A DNA stretch of 64,000 bases from Streptomyces goshikiensis (GCF_014650555.1 NZ_BMVE01000001.1:930001-994000); one strand, 5' to 3'. Shown: positions 1 to 9,700, counted from the first letter of the stretch. A program made the numbers and translations. Notes: generated from the letters alone by a model not told the origin.

Positions 1-970
1 TGACGATCCACGGGCGGCCGTCTTCGTCGACGACGTCATAGACGGTGACGGCGCCGCCGCTGCGGATCCGCGCGATGGCCTTGGCCTCGCGCAGGGTACG
101 GGTGATGAGGCGGCGCTTCTCGTCCTCGTCGACCCCGGTGCTGAAGCGGAGCTCCTTGACGGCGACCGTCCGGCCGAGGGTCTCGTCCTCGGCGCGCCAG
201 ACGGTGCCCATGCCGCCCTTGCCGAGGACGGCGCCGAGCCGGTAGCGGCCCGCGAGCAGCCGCCCCTTGTCCTGGCCGTTCCCGGCGGCCTTCGCCGCCT
301 CGGCCCGCGCCTTGACCTCGGCGGCCACGGCGTCGGCCTTCTCGGTCACGGGGTTGCTGGCCTTGCCCTTCACCGGCGCGGCCGGCGTCGCCGGCGCGGC
401 CTTGCCCGCGCCCTTCGAAGCCGCCGGCTTCGCGTCCTCGGCCTCGGCGGAGGCGGACGGCTTGCCGGCCGAAGGCTTGGCCAGATCCAGCCCCCCGGAC
501 GCGGCCTTGCCCGCGCCCTTGGAAGCCGCGGGCTTCGCGTCCTCGGCCTCGGCCTCGGCGGAGGCATCCGCCTCGGCGGACGACTTGCCCGGCGCGGGCT
601 TCGCCAGATCCGGGCCCTTCACCACGGGCTTCGCGGCCTCGGGCGCGGCGGCGGGCTTGGCGGCGCCCGCCGGCTTCGCGTCCTCGGGCTCGGCGGAGGC
701 GTCCGCGGCGGCGGACGACTTGCCGGCCGCGGGCTTGGCCGAATCCTGACCCTTCGCCGCCGGCTTGGCGGCCTTCGGCTTGGCCGGATCCGGACCCTTC
801 GCCGCGGGCTTGGCGGCCGCGGGCTTGGCCGGATCCGGGTCCCCGGCCGCTGACGCGGGCGTGGAGGGATCGGCGGGCCCCGGAGCCGTCGGAGCCGGAC
901 CCGGCTTCGCCGCAGGCGATCCGGCTCCGACAGACGGCTCCGGCGACTCGGTGTGCTCCGGCTTCGACAT
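1..970 (-). CDS. Serine/threonine protein kinase, N-terminal part (runs off the window)
   Basis: 323 residues are visible; the C-terminal part lies beyond position 1. Residues 1 to about 240 are a low-complexity Ala/Lys/Pro/Glu linker rich in AKPA units, including a near-identical segment present twice. The kinase domain begins near residue 243 with the glycine-rich loop GAVLGKGGMGTVWRA and the ATP-anchoring Lys in AVKEL. This is a Hanks-type (PknB-like) kinase by sequence; its substrate is unknown. A long disordered extension in front of the kinase domain is unusual because most actinobacterial members start directly with the catalytic domain. The ATG at 970 is preceded by an AGAGGGG ribosome-binding site about 4 bases upstream. 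Confidence 0.9.
   Translation of the reverse strand, partial: MSKPEHTESPEPSVGAGSPAAKPGPAPTAPGPADPSTPASAAGDPDPAKPAAAKPAAKGPDPAKPKAAKPAAKGQDSAKPAAGKSSAAADASAEPEDAKPAGAAKPAAAPEAAKPVVKGPDLAKPAPGKSSAEADASAEAEAEDAKPAASKGAGKAASGGLDLAKPSAGKPSASAEAEDAKPAASKGAGKAAPATPAAPVKGKASNPVTEKADAVAAEVKARAEAAKAAGNGQDKGRLLAGRYRLGAVLGKGGMGTVWRAEDETLGRTVAVKELRFSTGVDEDEKRRLITRTLREAKAIARIRSGGAVTVYDVVDEDGRPWIV
396..553. repeat. Two 53-bp near-identical direct repeats inside the kinase linker
   Basis: The copies at about 396-448 and 501-553 differ at roughly two positions and lie 105 bp apart. They encode the repeated segment EDAKPAASKGAGKAA on the minus strand. The reading frame is kept across both, so this is internal duplication of a disordered linker rather than a mobile repeat. 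Confidence 0.75.
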
Positions 971-1044
971 GCGTCCCCTCTGCGATCGTGCCGCCTGCTC
1001 AGGCCGCCCCGGCAGCCCCGGCGGCCGGGGTGTCAGGTGACCAA

Positions 1045-1073
1045 CCCCGGCAGAACCCGCCCCGGCAGAACCC
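1045..1073. repeat. Short 14-bp tandem direct repeat
   Basis: CCCCGGCAGAACCC occurs at 1045-1058 and again at 1060-1073, between the kinase start and the glpD stop. No function is evident. Confidence 0.6.
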
Positions 1074-1140
1074 TCATTGTTCCTCACTCCGCAACGGACG
1101 GGCGCCCCGGGTCTACGGTTCCCCGTTCCAGATCCCGGAG

Positions 1141-2847
1141 TTACAACGGAACGATGTCGGGCGCCCCCAGCCGCGCCGCGTCCGCCGTCTGGTCGTCCGG
1201 CTGACGCTGGGATTCCCGTTCCGCCTGCACCCGCTTCTCGTAGTGTTCCACTTCTTTCTCGATCTGCTGCTTGTCCCAGCCCAGAACCGGAGCCATCAAC
1301 TCCGCAGCCTCCCGCGCCGACCGCGTCCCCCGGTCGAACGTCTCGATCGAGATCCGCGTCCGCCGCGTCAGGACGTCGTCCAGGTGGCGCGCCCCCTCGT
1401 GCGAGGCCGCGTACACCACCTCGGCGCGCAGGTAGTCCTCCGCCCCGCCCAGCGGCTCCGCCAGCCCGGGGTCCGCCGCGATGAGTTCCAGCAGTTCCTC
1501 CGTCATCGACCCGTACCGGTTCAACAGGTGCTCCACCCGCGCCACATGAATTCCCGTCCGCGCCGCGATCCGGGCCCGCCCGTTCCACAGGGCCCGGTAC
1601 CCTTCCGCCCCCACCAGCGGCACCTCCTCGGTCACGCACTCCGCCACCCGCTGGTCCAGCCCGTGCACCGCCGCGTCCACCGCGTCCTTCGCCATGACCC
1701 GGTACGTCGTGTACTTGCCGCCCGCCACGACCACCAGCCCCGGCACCGGGTGCGCCACCGTGTGCTCCCGGGAGAGCTTGCTCGTCGCGTCCGACTCGCC
1801 GGCGAGCAGCGGCCGCAGGCCCGCGTACACCCCCTGGACGTCGTCCCGCGTGAGCGGCACCGCCAGCACCGAGTTCACGTGTTCCAGCAGGTAGTCGATG
1901 TCCGCGCTGGAGGCCGCCGGATGCGCCTTGTCCAGGTCCCAGTCCGTGTCGGTGGTCCCCACGATCCAGTGCCGACCCCACGGGATCACGAACAGCACCG
2001 ACTTCTCCGTGCGCAGGATCAGCCCGGTCGAGGAGTGGATCCGGTCCTTCGGGACGACGAGGTGGATGCCCTTCGACGCCCGTACGTGGAACTGCCCGCG
2101 CTCCCCGATCAGCGCCTGGGTGTCATCCGTCCACACCCCGGTCGCGTTCACGATCTGCTTCGCGCGGACCTCGTACTCCCCGCCGCCCTCCACGTCGCGC
2201 ACCGTCGCGCCGACGACCCGCTCGCCCTCGCGCAGGAACCCGACCACCCTCGCCCGGTTGGCGCAGTGCGCCCCGTACGCCGAGGCCGTCCGCACCAGCG
2301 TGGTGACGTACCGCGCGTCGTCCATCTGGGCGTCGTAGTACTGCAGGGCCCCCACCAGCGCGTCCTTGCGCAGCGCCGGAGCCACCCGCAGGGCCTGGGT
2401 GCGCGACAGGTGGCGGTGGACCGGCAGCCCGCGCCCGTGCCCGCTGGAGAGGGACATGGCGTCGTACAGCGCGACGCCGGAGCCCGCGTAGAACCGCTCC
2501 CAGGCCCGGTGCTGGAGCGGGTACAGGAACGGCACCGGCTTCACCAGGTGCGGCGCCAGCCGCCCCAGCAGCAGGCCGCGCTCCTTGAGCGCCTCCCGCA
2601 CGAGGGCGAAGTCGAGCATCTCCAGGTACCGCAGTCCGCCGTGGATCAGCTTGCTGGACCGGCTGGAAGTGCCCGAGGCCCAGTCCCGCGCCTCCACCAG
2701 GCCGGTCGACAGCCCTCTGGTCACGGCGTCCAGCGCGGTTCCGGCTCCCACCACGCCCGCGCCCACCACCAGTACGTCCAGTTCCCGCTCGGCCATCCGG
2801 GCGAGCGCCTCGGCGCGCTGGACCGGTCCCAGTGCCGCTGTCCTCAC
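1141..2847 (-). CDS. glpD: Aerobic glycerol-3-phosphate dehydrogenase
   Basis: 568 residues, a normal length for actinobacterial GlpD. It oxidises sn-glycerol 3-phosphate to dihydroxyacetone phosphate with FAD, passing electrons to the quinone pool at the membrane. The N-terminus carries the FAD dinucleotide fold DVLVVGAGVVGAG followed by the acidic VEARD. The segment SSRSSKLIHGGLRYLE is the family's FAD-contacting motif. The start is a GTG at 2847 with GGGAGG 6 bases upstream; a longer in-frame extension to 2940 lacks GlpD-like sequence. It is divergent from the dehydrogenase homologue downstream in the window, across a 239-bp intergenic region. Confidence 0.95.
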   Translation of the reverse strand: MRTAALGPVQRAEALARMAERELDVLVVGAGVVGAGTALDAVTRGLSTGLVEARDWASGTSSRSSKLIHGGLRYLEMLDFALVREALKERGLLLGRLAPHLVKPVPFLYPLQHRAWERFYAGSGVALYDAMSLSSGHGRGLPVHRHLSRTQALRVAPALRKDALVGALQYYDAQMDDARYVTTLVRTASAYGAHCANRARVVGFLREGERVVGATVRDVEGGGEYEVRAKQIVNATGVWTDDTQALIGERGQFHVRASKGIHLVVPKDRIHSSTGLILRTEKSVLFVIPWGRHWIVGTTDTDWDLDKAHPAASSADIDYLLEHVNSVLAVPLTRDDVQGVYAGLRPLLAGESDATSKLSREHTVAHPVPGLVVVAGGKYTTYRVMAKDAVDAAVHGLDQRVAECVTEEVPLVGAEGYRALWNGRARIAARTGIHVARVEHLLNRYGSMTEELLELIAADPGLAEPLGGAEDYLRAEVVYAASHEGARHLDDVLTRRTRISIETFDRGTRSAREAAELMAPVLGWDKQQIEKEVEHYEKRVQAERESQRQPDDQTADAARLGAPDIVPL

Positions 2848-2963
2848 GACTGCCTCCCGTTGGTGATCCCTCTCACATCCCCCGTTCTCCTGATTCTGAC
2901 CGCCCGCACCCGCATCGGCCACCGCCTGTGGACAACACAAGGGCGACCACCGCCACGTAATGC

Positions 2964-2992
2964 GACATTTCTGTCATATATACGCCTAGTCT
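2964..2992. promoter_or_regulatory. Intergenic inverted repeat and -10-like element between glpD and the divergent gene
   Basis: GACATTTCTGTC at 2964-2975 is a GACA/TGTC inverted repeat with a 4-bp centre. TAGTCT at 2987-2992 resembles a plus-strand -10, and AT-rich TATATA lies between them. Placement in a divergent intergenic region suggests an operator/promoter, but no regulator is identifiable and the -35 is poor. Confidence 0.35.
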
Positions 2993-3086
2993 GACATTGC
3001 GCCAGCTCCAGTCCGCTCCCCCGGTCCACAGGACTTGCGCGCACCGCCCCCTCATGCATGTCAGGGAAGGGAAGGGACGGCCCCCC

Positions 3087-4316
3087 ATGCCCGCAGATCT
3101 CGCCGTCATCGGACTCGGCCACCTCGGCCTCCCCCTCGCCCAGGCGGCCGTCGCCGCCAGGATCGAGACCGTCGGCTACGACAGCGGTCCGGCCACGGAC
3201 AGCACCCTCACCGCCGCCGAGATCCGCCGCATGTCGGCGGCCGGCTTCCGGATCACCACCAACCCCGCCGAACTCGGCCGGGTCCGCACCGCCGTCATCT
3301 GCGCCCCCACCCAGCTCGGCGCCGACCGCGCGCTCGACCTGACCGCCGTGGGCGAGGCCGGCCGCACCCTCGCCGCCCGGCTGCGCCCGCACACCACCGT
3401 CATCCTCGAATCCGCCGTCCACCCCGGCGTCACCGAGGACTACCTGCGGCCGATCCTGGAAGAGGGCTCCGGGCTGCGCGCCGGCCGGGACTTCCACCTG
3501 GCCTACTCCCCCAGCCGCCTCGACCCGGGCAACCGCACGCACGGCGTCTCCAACACCCCCAAGGTGATCGGCGGCCTCACCCCCGCCTGCACCGAGTCCG
3601 CCCACGCGTTCTACGCCCGGCTCACCGAGAAGGTCGTCCGCGCCCGCGGCCTGCGCGAGGCCGAGACCGTCCAGCTCCTCGAAACCAACTACCGGCACGT
3701 CAACATCGCCCTCATGAACGAGATGGCGGTCCTCTGCCACGACCTGGGCGTCGACCTCTGGGACGTCATCCGCTGCGCCGAGACCAAGCCGTACGGGTTC
3801 CAGGCCTTCCGCCCCGGCCCCGGCGTCGGCGGCCACGGCATCCCGCTCGACCCCAACTACCTCCCCCACACCACCCGCACCCCCGGGCACCCGCTGCGCA
3901 TGGTCGGCCTGGCGCAGGAGATCAACAACCGGATGCCCCAGTACGTCATCCAGCGCTCGGCCACCCTGCTGAACGAACACGGCAAATCCGCCCGCGGCGC
4001 CAGGGTCCTGCTGCTCGGGGTCACGTACAAGCCCGACCTCGCCGACCAGGAGGGCTCCCCGGCGGGCGAGATCGCCAACCGCCTCCTCGACCTCGGGGCC
4101 CTGATCAGCTATCACGACCCGTACATCGCCGGGTGGCGGGTGCGCGACCAGCCGGTGCCGCGCGCCGAGTCGCTCTACGAGGCCGCCGCCAACGCCGATC
4201 TGACGATCCTGCTCCAGCACCACCGCACCTACGACCTCCAAGGCCTGGCGGTGAAGGCCCAGTTGCTCCTCGACACGCGCGGCGCCAGCCCCGCCGGCGC
4301 CGCCCACCGGCTGTGA
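3087..4316 (+). CDS. Nucleotide-sugar dehydrogenase family protein lacking catalytic residues
   Basis: 409 residues with the UDP-glucose/UDP-ManNAc dehydrogenase architecture: NAD-binding GLGHLGLPLAQA at 9-20, the central dimer helix ETNYRHVNIALMNEMA at 199-214, the GPGVGGHGIPLDP loop from 244, and the C-terminal UDP-binding domain with LLGVTYKPDLADQEGSP. Family enzymes use a Lys and an Asn in the central helix and a Cys in the GGHC loop. Here these positions read Gln196, Thr200 and Gly251, so NAD-dependent oxidation by the usual thiohemiacetal route looks impossible. It may be a pseudoenzyme, an epimerase-like derivative or a binding protein. The ATG at 3087 follows a purine-rich GGGAAGGGACGG site. 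Confidence 0.8.
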   Translation: MPADLAVIGLGHLGLPLAQAAVAARIETVGYDSGPATDSTLTAAEIRRMSAAGFRITTNPAELGRVRTAVICAPTQLGADRALDLTAVGEAGRTLAARLRPHTTVILESAVHPGVTEDYLRPILEEGSGLRAGRDFHLAYSPSRLDPGNRTHGVSNTPKVIGGLTPACTESAHAFYARLTEKVVRARGLREAETVQLLETNYRHVNIALMNEMAVLCHDLGVDLWDVIRCAETKPYGFQAFRPGPGVGGHGIPLDPNYLPHTTRTPGHPLRMVGLAQEINNRMPQYVIQRSATLLNEHGKSARGARVLLLGVTYKPDLADQEGSPAGEIANRLLDLGALISYHDPYIAGWRVRDQPVPRAESLYEAAANADLTILLQHHRTYDLQGLAVKAQLLLDTRGASPAGAAHRL

Positions 4317-4320
4317 CACA

Positions 4321-4364
4321 CGCCGGAGGGCCGGCACCCCTGGCGGGGTGCCGGCCCTCCGGCG
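4321..4364. terminator. Perfect 20-bp-stem bidirectional terminator
   Basis: The arms 4321-4340 and 4345-4364 pair completely around a TGGC tetraloop. It sits between the convergent dehydrogenase homologue and guaB3 and can serve both. No U-tract follows, as is usual in Streptomyces. Confidence 0.9.
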
Positions 4365-4387
4365 TCGTACGTGCGCCGTACGGGGCG

Positions 4388-5512
4388 TCAGCGGCGGTGC
4401 TGCGAGTCCGCGACGGTGACCTCGACCCGCTGGAACTCCTTGAGCTCGCTGTAGCCGGTGGTGGCCATCGAGCGGCGCAGCGCGCCGAAGATGTTCATCG
4501 AGCCGTCCGGGGAGTGCGACGGGCCGGTGAGGATCTCCTCGGTGGTGCCGACCGTGCCCAGGTCGACCTTCTTGCCGCGCGGCACGTCCTCGTGGACGGC
4601 CTCCATGCCCCAGTGGTTGCCCTTGCCGGGCGCGTCGGTGGCACGGGCCAGCGGGGAGCCCATCATCACGGCGTCGGCGCCGCAGGCGACGGCCTTCGGG
4701 ATGTCGCCGGACCAGCCCACGCCGCCGTCGGCGATGACGTGCACGTAGCGGCCGCCGGACTCGTCCATGTAGTCGCGGCGGGCCGCGGCCACGTCCGCGA
4801 CGGCGGTCGCCATCGGGACCTGGATGCCGAGCACGTTACGCGTGGTGTGCGCGGCGCCGCCGCCGAAGCCGACGAGGACACCGGCCGCGCCGGTGCGCAT
4901 CAGGTGCAGGGCCGCGGTGTAGGTGGCGCAGCCGCCGACGATGACCGGGACGTCGAGCTCGTAGATGAACTGCTTCAGGTTCAGCGGCTCGGCGGCGCCG
5001 GAGACGTGCTCCGCCGACACCGTGGTGCCGCGGATGACGAAGATGTCCACGCCCGCGTCGACGACGGCCTTGGAGAACTCGGCGGTGCGCTGCGGGGAGA
5101 GCGCGGCGGCGGTGACGACGCCCGAGTCGCGCACCTCCTTGATGCGCTGCCGGATCAGGTCGGCCTGGATCGGCGCGGAGTAGATCTCCTGGAGGCGGCG
5201 GGTGGCCGTCTCCTCGTCCAGCTCCGCGATCTCGTCGAGCAGCGGCTGCGGGTCCTCGTACCGGGTCCACAGGCCTTCGAGGTTCAGCACGCCGAGGCCG
5301 CCGAGCTCGCCGATGCGGATGGCGGTCTGCGGGGAGACGACCGAGTCCATGGGGGCTGCGAGGAAGGGCAGCTCGAAGCGGTAGGCGTCGATCTGCCAGG
5401 CGATCGAGACCTCCTTCGGGTCCCGCGTACGCCGGCTCGGGACGATGGCGATGTCGTCGAACGCGTACGCCCTGCGGCCGCGCTTGCCGCGCCCGATCTC
5501 GATCTCAGTCAC
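4388..5512 (-). CDS. guaB3: GuaB3-family IMP dehydrogenase-related protein
   Basis: 374 residues, a single TIM-barrel domain without the CBS pair found in GuaB. The start TEIEIGRGKRGRRAYAFDD after GTG and the phrase YRFELPFLAAPMDSVVSP are typical of actinobacterial GuaB3. The loop that carries the catalytic Cys in IMP dehydrogenase (SICTTR in the neighbouring GuaB) here reads GGAAHTTRNVLGI, with no Cys. GuaB3 function in actinobacteria is unsettled; a purine-nucleotide role is inferred from fold and position. The GTG at 5512 has GAGGAAAGG 8 bases upstream. It lies directly downstream of guaB with about 215 bp between them. Confidence 0.88.
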   Translation of the reverse strand: MTEIEIGRGKRGRRAYAFDDIAIVPSRRTRDPKEVSIAWQIDAYRFELPFLAAPMDSVVSPQTAIRIGELGGLGVLNLEGLWTRYEDPQPLLDEIAELDEETATRRLQEIYSAPIQADLIRQRIKEVRDSGVVTAAALSPQRTAEFSKAVVDAGVDIFVIRGTTVSAEHVSGAAEPLNLKQFIYELDVPVIVGGCATYTAALHLMRTGAAGVLVGFGGGAAHTTRNVLGIQVPMATAVADVAAARRDYMDESGGRYVHVIADGGVGWSGDIPKAVACGADAVMMGSPLARATDAPGKGNHWGMEAVHEDVPRGKKVDLGTVGTTEEILTGPSHSPDGSMNIFGALRRSMATTGYSELKEFQRVEVTVADSQHRR

Positions 5513-5728
5513 GTGTGGTGGCCTTTCCTCTGGGTCTGCCTGTCCAGTATCCCCGAAGGCCGGGGACCCGCGTTCCGGTGACCGCTGTACGGACGCCGTG
5601 TCCGGCCCCGCCGGCATTCGGGGCGCGGGGTCCGGGGAGCCCCCGGCGGTCGCCCTGGCTCCGGGCGGCCGAAGGGCGGGCCCGGCTGCTCCGGACCCGC
5701 CCTCATGCGCTCGGCACCGCCCGCCCGG

Positions 5729-7315
<1,587 letters not shown>

Positions 7316-7350
7316 TCAAGGAGAAGTTTCGTCTGTTCCTACGACGGAAC

Positions 7351-8073
7351 CTACTGCTCGGCGAGGGCGCGGAGCCTGCTGAGCGCCCGGTGCTGCGCCA
7401 CCCGCACCGCGCCGGGGGACATCCCGAGCATCTGCCCGGTCTCCTCGGCGGTCAGCCCGACGGCGACGCGCAGGACGAGGAGCTCGCGCTGGTTCTCCGG
7501 CAGGTTCGCCAGCAGCTTCTTCGCCCAGGCGGCGTCGCTGCTGAGCAGCGCCCGCTCCTCCGGGCCCAGCGAGTCGTCCGGCCGCTCCGGCATCTCGTCC
7601 GAGGGCACGGCCGTGCTCCCCGGGTGCCGCATGGCGGCGCGCTGGAGGTCGGCGACCTTGTGGGCGGCGATGGCGAAGACGAAGGCCTCGAAGGGGCGCC
7701 CGGTGTCCCGGTACCGCGGCAGCGCCATCAGGACGGCGACGCAGACCTCTTGCGCGAGGTCCTCCACGAAGTGACGGGCGTCACCGGGGAGCCGCGAGAG
7801 CCGGGTGCGGCAGTAGCGGATGGCGAGGGGGTGCACGAAGGCGAGCAGATCGTGCGTGGCCTGCTCGTCGCCCTCCACCGCCCGGCGTACGAGTGCGCTG
7901 ACACCGGCGGCACTGCCGCCCTTGGCGGCGCCGCTCGGGCCTGCGGCCGCGGGTGACCCCTGGGCGTCGTCGTCACGCATCAATCCATGGTGCCTTGACG
8001 CCGGAGCATTCGTGGCACCGCGGTCGTCACTGTTGTGCATCGAAGCGTTGTGAGCGGGTGCGCCGGTACTCAT
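7351..8073 (-). CDS. shbA: ECF RNA polymerase sigma factor ShbA
   Basis: 240 residues. It has a sigma-70 region 2 ([17 protein letters not shown], then [14 protein letters not shown]) and region 4 ([21 protein letters not shown] with the [23 protein letters not shown]). It resembles actinobacterial SigD. In Streptomyces griseus ShbA drives transcription of the principal sigma gene hrdB, and its position beside bldM and guaB matches that locus. The first 70 residues are a Gly/Ala/His-rich disordered leader. The start is set at the ATG preceded by GGAGGGGAGGG; an internal ATG at 7980 with a weaker site would give a 209-residue form. Confidence 0.88.
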   Translation of the reverse strand: MSTGAPAHNASMHNSDDRGATNAPASRHHGLMRDDDAQGSPAAAGPSGAAKGGSAAGVSALVRRAVEGDEQATHDLLAFVHPLAIRYCRTRLSRLPGDARHFVEDLAQEVCVAVLMALPRYRDTGRPFEAFVFAIAAHKVADLQRAAMRHPGSTAVPSDEMPERPDDSLGPEERALLSSDAAWAKKLLANLPENQRELLVLRVAVGLTAEETGQMLGMSPGAVRVAQHRALSRLRALAEQ

Positions 8074-8264
8074 CGTCTGCGCCCTCCCCTCCGCTCGGCC
8101 CGAATCATCCCCGCGGCCCCATCTCCGAAAAACGCGGCCACACACTCAAGGATGCGGCATCGCGCACGAAGCGACACGTCCCCCGGATTGTGCCCCGCCA
8201 ATCCCCGGCCGCGCACCGGGTACGACGGGACCCGCGCGGCCGGCCGGAAGGGGGTGGCGCGCCG

Positions 8265-8318
8265 CCCCGCCCGCCGGTGGCGGGCGGGGACCGCTCCCGG
8301 ATGCCGGCCTGCGGCCGG
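8265..8318 (-). terminator. Hairpin cluster downstream of bldM
   Basis: An 11-bp perfect stem (8265-8275 with 8279-8289, 3-base loop) is followed by a 6-bp GC stem (8304-8309 with 8313-8318). They lie in the 298-bp gap between the bldM stop and the shbA start and probably terminate bldM. The rest of the gap should hold the shbA promoter, which I could not place. Confidence 0.65.
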
Positions 8319-8371
8319 TCTGCCCCGGTCAGGGGCGGTGGCCGGCCGGTGGGCGTGCGGTCAGCGGACGG

Positions 8372-8983
8372 TCAGCGGACCAGGCCCCAGCGAAAACCGA
8401 GCGCCACGGCGTGTGCCCGGTCCGAGGCGCCCAGCTTCTTGAACAGCCGGCGGGCGTGCGTCTTGACGGTGTCCTCGGAGAGGAAGAGCTCGCGCCCGAT
8501 CTCCGCGTTGGACCGGCCGTGGCTCATGCCCTCCAGGACCTGGATCTCGCGCGCGGTGAGCGTGGGCGCGGCGCCCATCTCGGCCGAGCGGAGCCGGCGC
8601 GGGGCCAGTCGCCAGGTCGGGTCGGCCAGGGCCTGGGTGACCGTGGCCCGCAGTTCGGCGCGCGAGGCGTCCTTGTGCAGGTAACCCCGGGCGCCGGCGG
8701 CGACCGCGAGGGCCACGCCGTCCAGGTCCTCGGCGACCGTCAGCATGATGATGCGGGCGCCCGGGTCGGCCGAGAGCAGCCGGCGCACCGTCTCCACACC
8801 GCCCAGCCCGGGCATCCGTACATCCATCAGAATCAGATCGGAGCGGTCGGCACCCCAGCGGCGGAGGACTTCCTCGCCGTTGGCTGCCGTCGTCACACGC
8901 TCGACGCCGGGCACGGTGGCAACCGCGCGACGGAGCGCCTCTCGGGCAAGCGGGGAGTCGTCGCAGACGAGGACGGATGTCAT
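8372..8983 (-). CDS. bldM: Developmental response regulator BldM
   Basis: 203 residues. The receiver domain holds DDS at 8-10 and Asp54 in LILMDVRMPGLGG; the C-terminal LuxR/NarL-type HTH reads LTAREIQVLEGMSHGRSNAE and then DTVKTHARRLFKKL. BldM is an orphan regulator required for aerial hypha formation, acting as a homodimer or with WhiI in Streptomyces. The ATG at 8983 has GGAGGG 5 bases upstream. It is divergent from whiD and has a sigma-BldN-type promoter 120 bases upstream. No sensor kinase is adjacent, as expected. Confidence 0.96.
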   Translation of the reverse strand: MTSVLVCDDSPLAREALRRAVATVPGVERVTTAANGEEVLRRWGADRSDLILMDVRMPGLGGVETVRRLLSADPGARIIMLTVAEDLDGVALAVAAGARGYLHKDASRAELRATVTQALADPTWRLAPRRLRSAEMGAAPTLTAREIQVLEGMSHGRSNAEIGRELFLSEDTVKTHARRLFKKLGASDRAHAVALGFRWGLVR

Positions 8984-9062
8984 GACCGCCCTCCGCAGCT
9001 GCTGATGCGCGTCACCTTGAGCCTCCAGGCTGGTACGTATCGTCACCTGTGCGGTCGATGCT

Positions 9063-9080
9063 CTCGGACACATGTCCGAG
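9063..9080. promoter_or_regulatory. 18-bp palindrome in the bldM leader
   Basis: CTCGGACA at 9063-9070 and TGTCCGAG at 9073-9080 are perfect inverted repeats separated by CA. If the sigma-BldN promoter starts near 9103, the site lies roughly 23-40 bases into the transcript. It may be a regulator operator or an mRNA hairpin. Confidence 0.6.
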
Positions 9081-9109
9081 AACTTCTTCTTTCAACCGCC
9101 TTCGCACTC

Positions 9110-9137
9110 TCAACGATGGTCACTCGAAAGAGTTACG
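9110..9137 (-). promoter_or_regulatory. Sigma-BldN-type promoter of bldM
   Basis: On the minus strand CGTAAC (9137-9132) and CGTTGA (9115-9110) are separated by exactly 16 bases. This matches the CGTAAC-N16-CGTTGA consensus described for the developmental ECF sigma factor BldN, whose known target is bldM. Confidence 0.9.
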
Positions 9138-9373
9138 GGTTCGACGGGCACCTTCGGCACTCTACGTGAGGACCCGATCACAACGCCGGAGGCGCAAGTC
9201 ATCTGTCCTCCATCTGGAGCTATGCCCTATTTGGCGGCTTTCCTTCCGTTTGGCACGTGTCTGAGGCTAGATTCCCAATGAGTCATATTTACATCTACTA
9301 CGACAGTAGGTGTGGAGACCCGTTGGAGACATGGACCGTATCCGCCTCAGTACCGGCACCAAGAGGACTACCC

Positions 9374-9700
9374 ATGGCAGATTTCTCCCGCCTCCCCGGA
9401 CCGAACGCCGACCTCTGGGACTGGCAGCTGCTCGCTGCCTGCCGGGGAGTCGACAGCTCCCTGTTCTTCCACCCGGAAGGCGAGCGGGGCGCGGCCAGGA
9501 GCGCGCGCGAGGCCTCGGCTAAAGAGGTCTGCATGCGCTGCCCGGTGCGCTCTGAATGCGCCGCACACGCCCTGGCCGTCCGCGAGCCCTACGGGGTGTG
9601 GGGCGGCCTCACCGAAGACGAACGCGAAGAGCTGATGGGCCGCGCGCGGCACCGCCTGATCCCCGCCTCGACCTCGATCGGACCGATCGCGCCCCACTGA
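9374..9700 (+). CDS. whiD: WhiB-family iron-sulfur regulator WhiD
   Basis: 108 residues. Four cluster-ligand cysteines are at 23, 53, 56 and 62 (CMRCPVRSEC), followed by the family turn GVWGG at 74-78 and a basic C-terminal helix. WhiD binds a [4Fe-4S] cluster and is needed for spore maturation in Streptomyces. The N-terminus MADFSRLPGPNADLWDWQLL matches WhiD rather than other Wbl proteins, and its place beside bldM supports this. The ATG at 9374 follows AAGAGGA with a 6-base spacer. Confidence 0.95.
   Translation: MADFSRLPGPNADLWDWQLLAACRGVDSSLFFHPEGERGAARSAREASAKEVCMRCPVRSECAAHALAVREPYGVWGGLTEDEREELMGRARHRLIPASTSIGPIAPH

Larger units (their letters stand above)
8984..9373. other. 390-bp divergent bldM-whiD intergenic region
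   Basis: This gap holds the sigma-BldN-type promoter and 18-bp palindrome described separately, and a 5-5-5 inverted repeat CTACT-ACGAC-AGTAG at 9295-9309 about 65 bases ahead of whiD. TAGATT at 9268-9273 could be a whiD -10 but has no good -35. Unlike the flanks it is relatively AT-rich. No credible gene was seen in it. Confidence 0.7.

Noticed and set aside
988..2994. A 668-codon plus-strand frame antisense to glpD
   Set aside because: Composition is Arg/His/Gln-rich, no domain resemblance, and GlpD on the other strand is complete.
3035..5581. An 848-codon plus-strand frame across the dehydrogenase homologue and guaB3
   Set aside because: Arg/Pro-rich composition with no family; it is a frame shadow of the recognised genes.
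9295..9309. CTACT-ACGAC-AGTAG as the whiD operator
   Set aside because: Five-bp arms are short and no regulator with this half-site is known; kept only as a note on the intergenic region.
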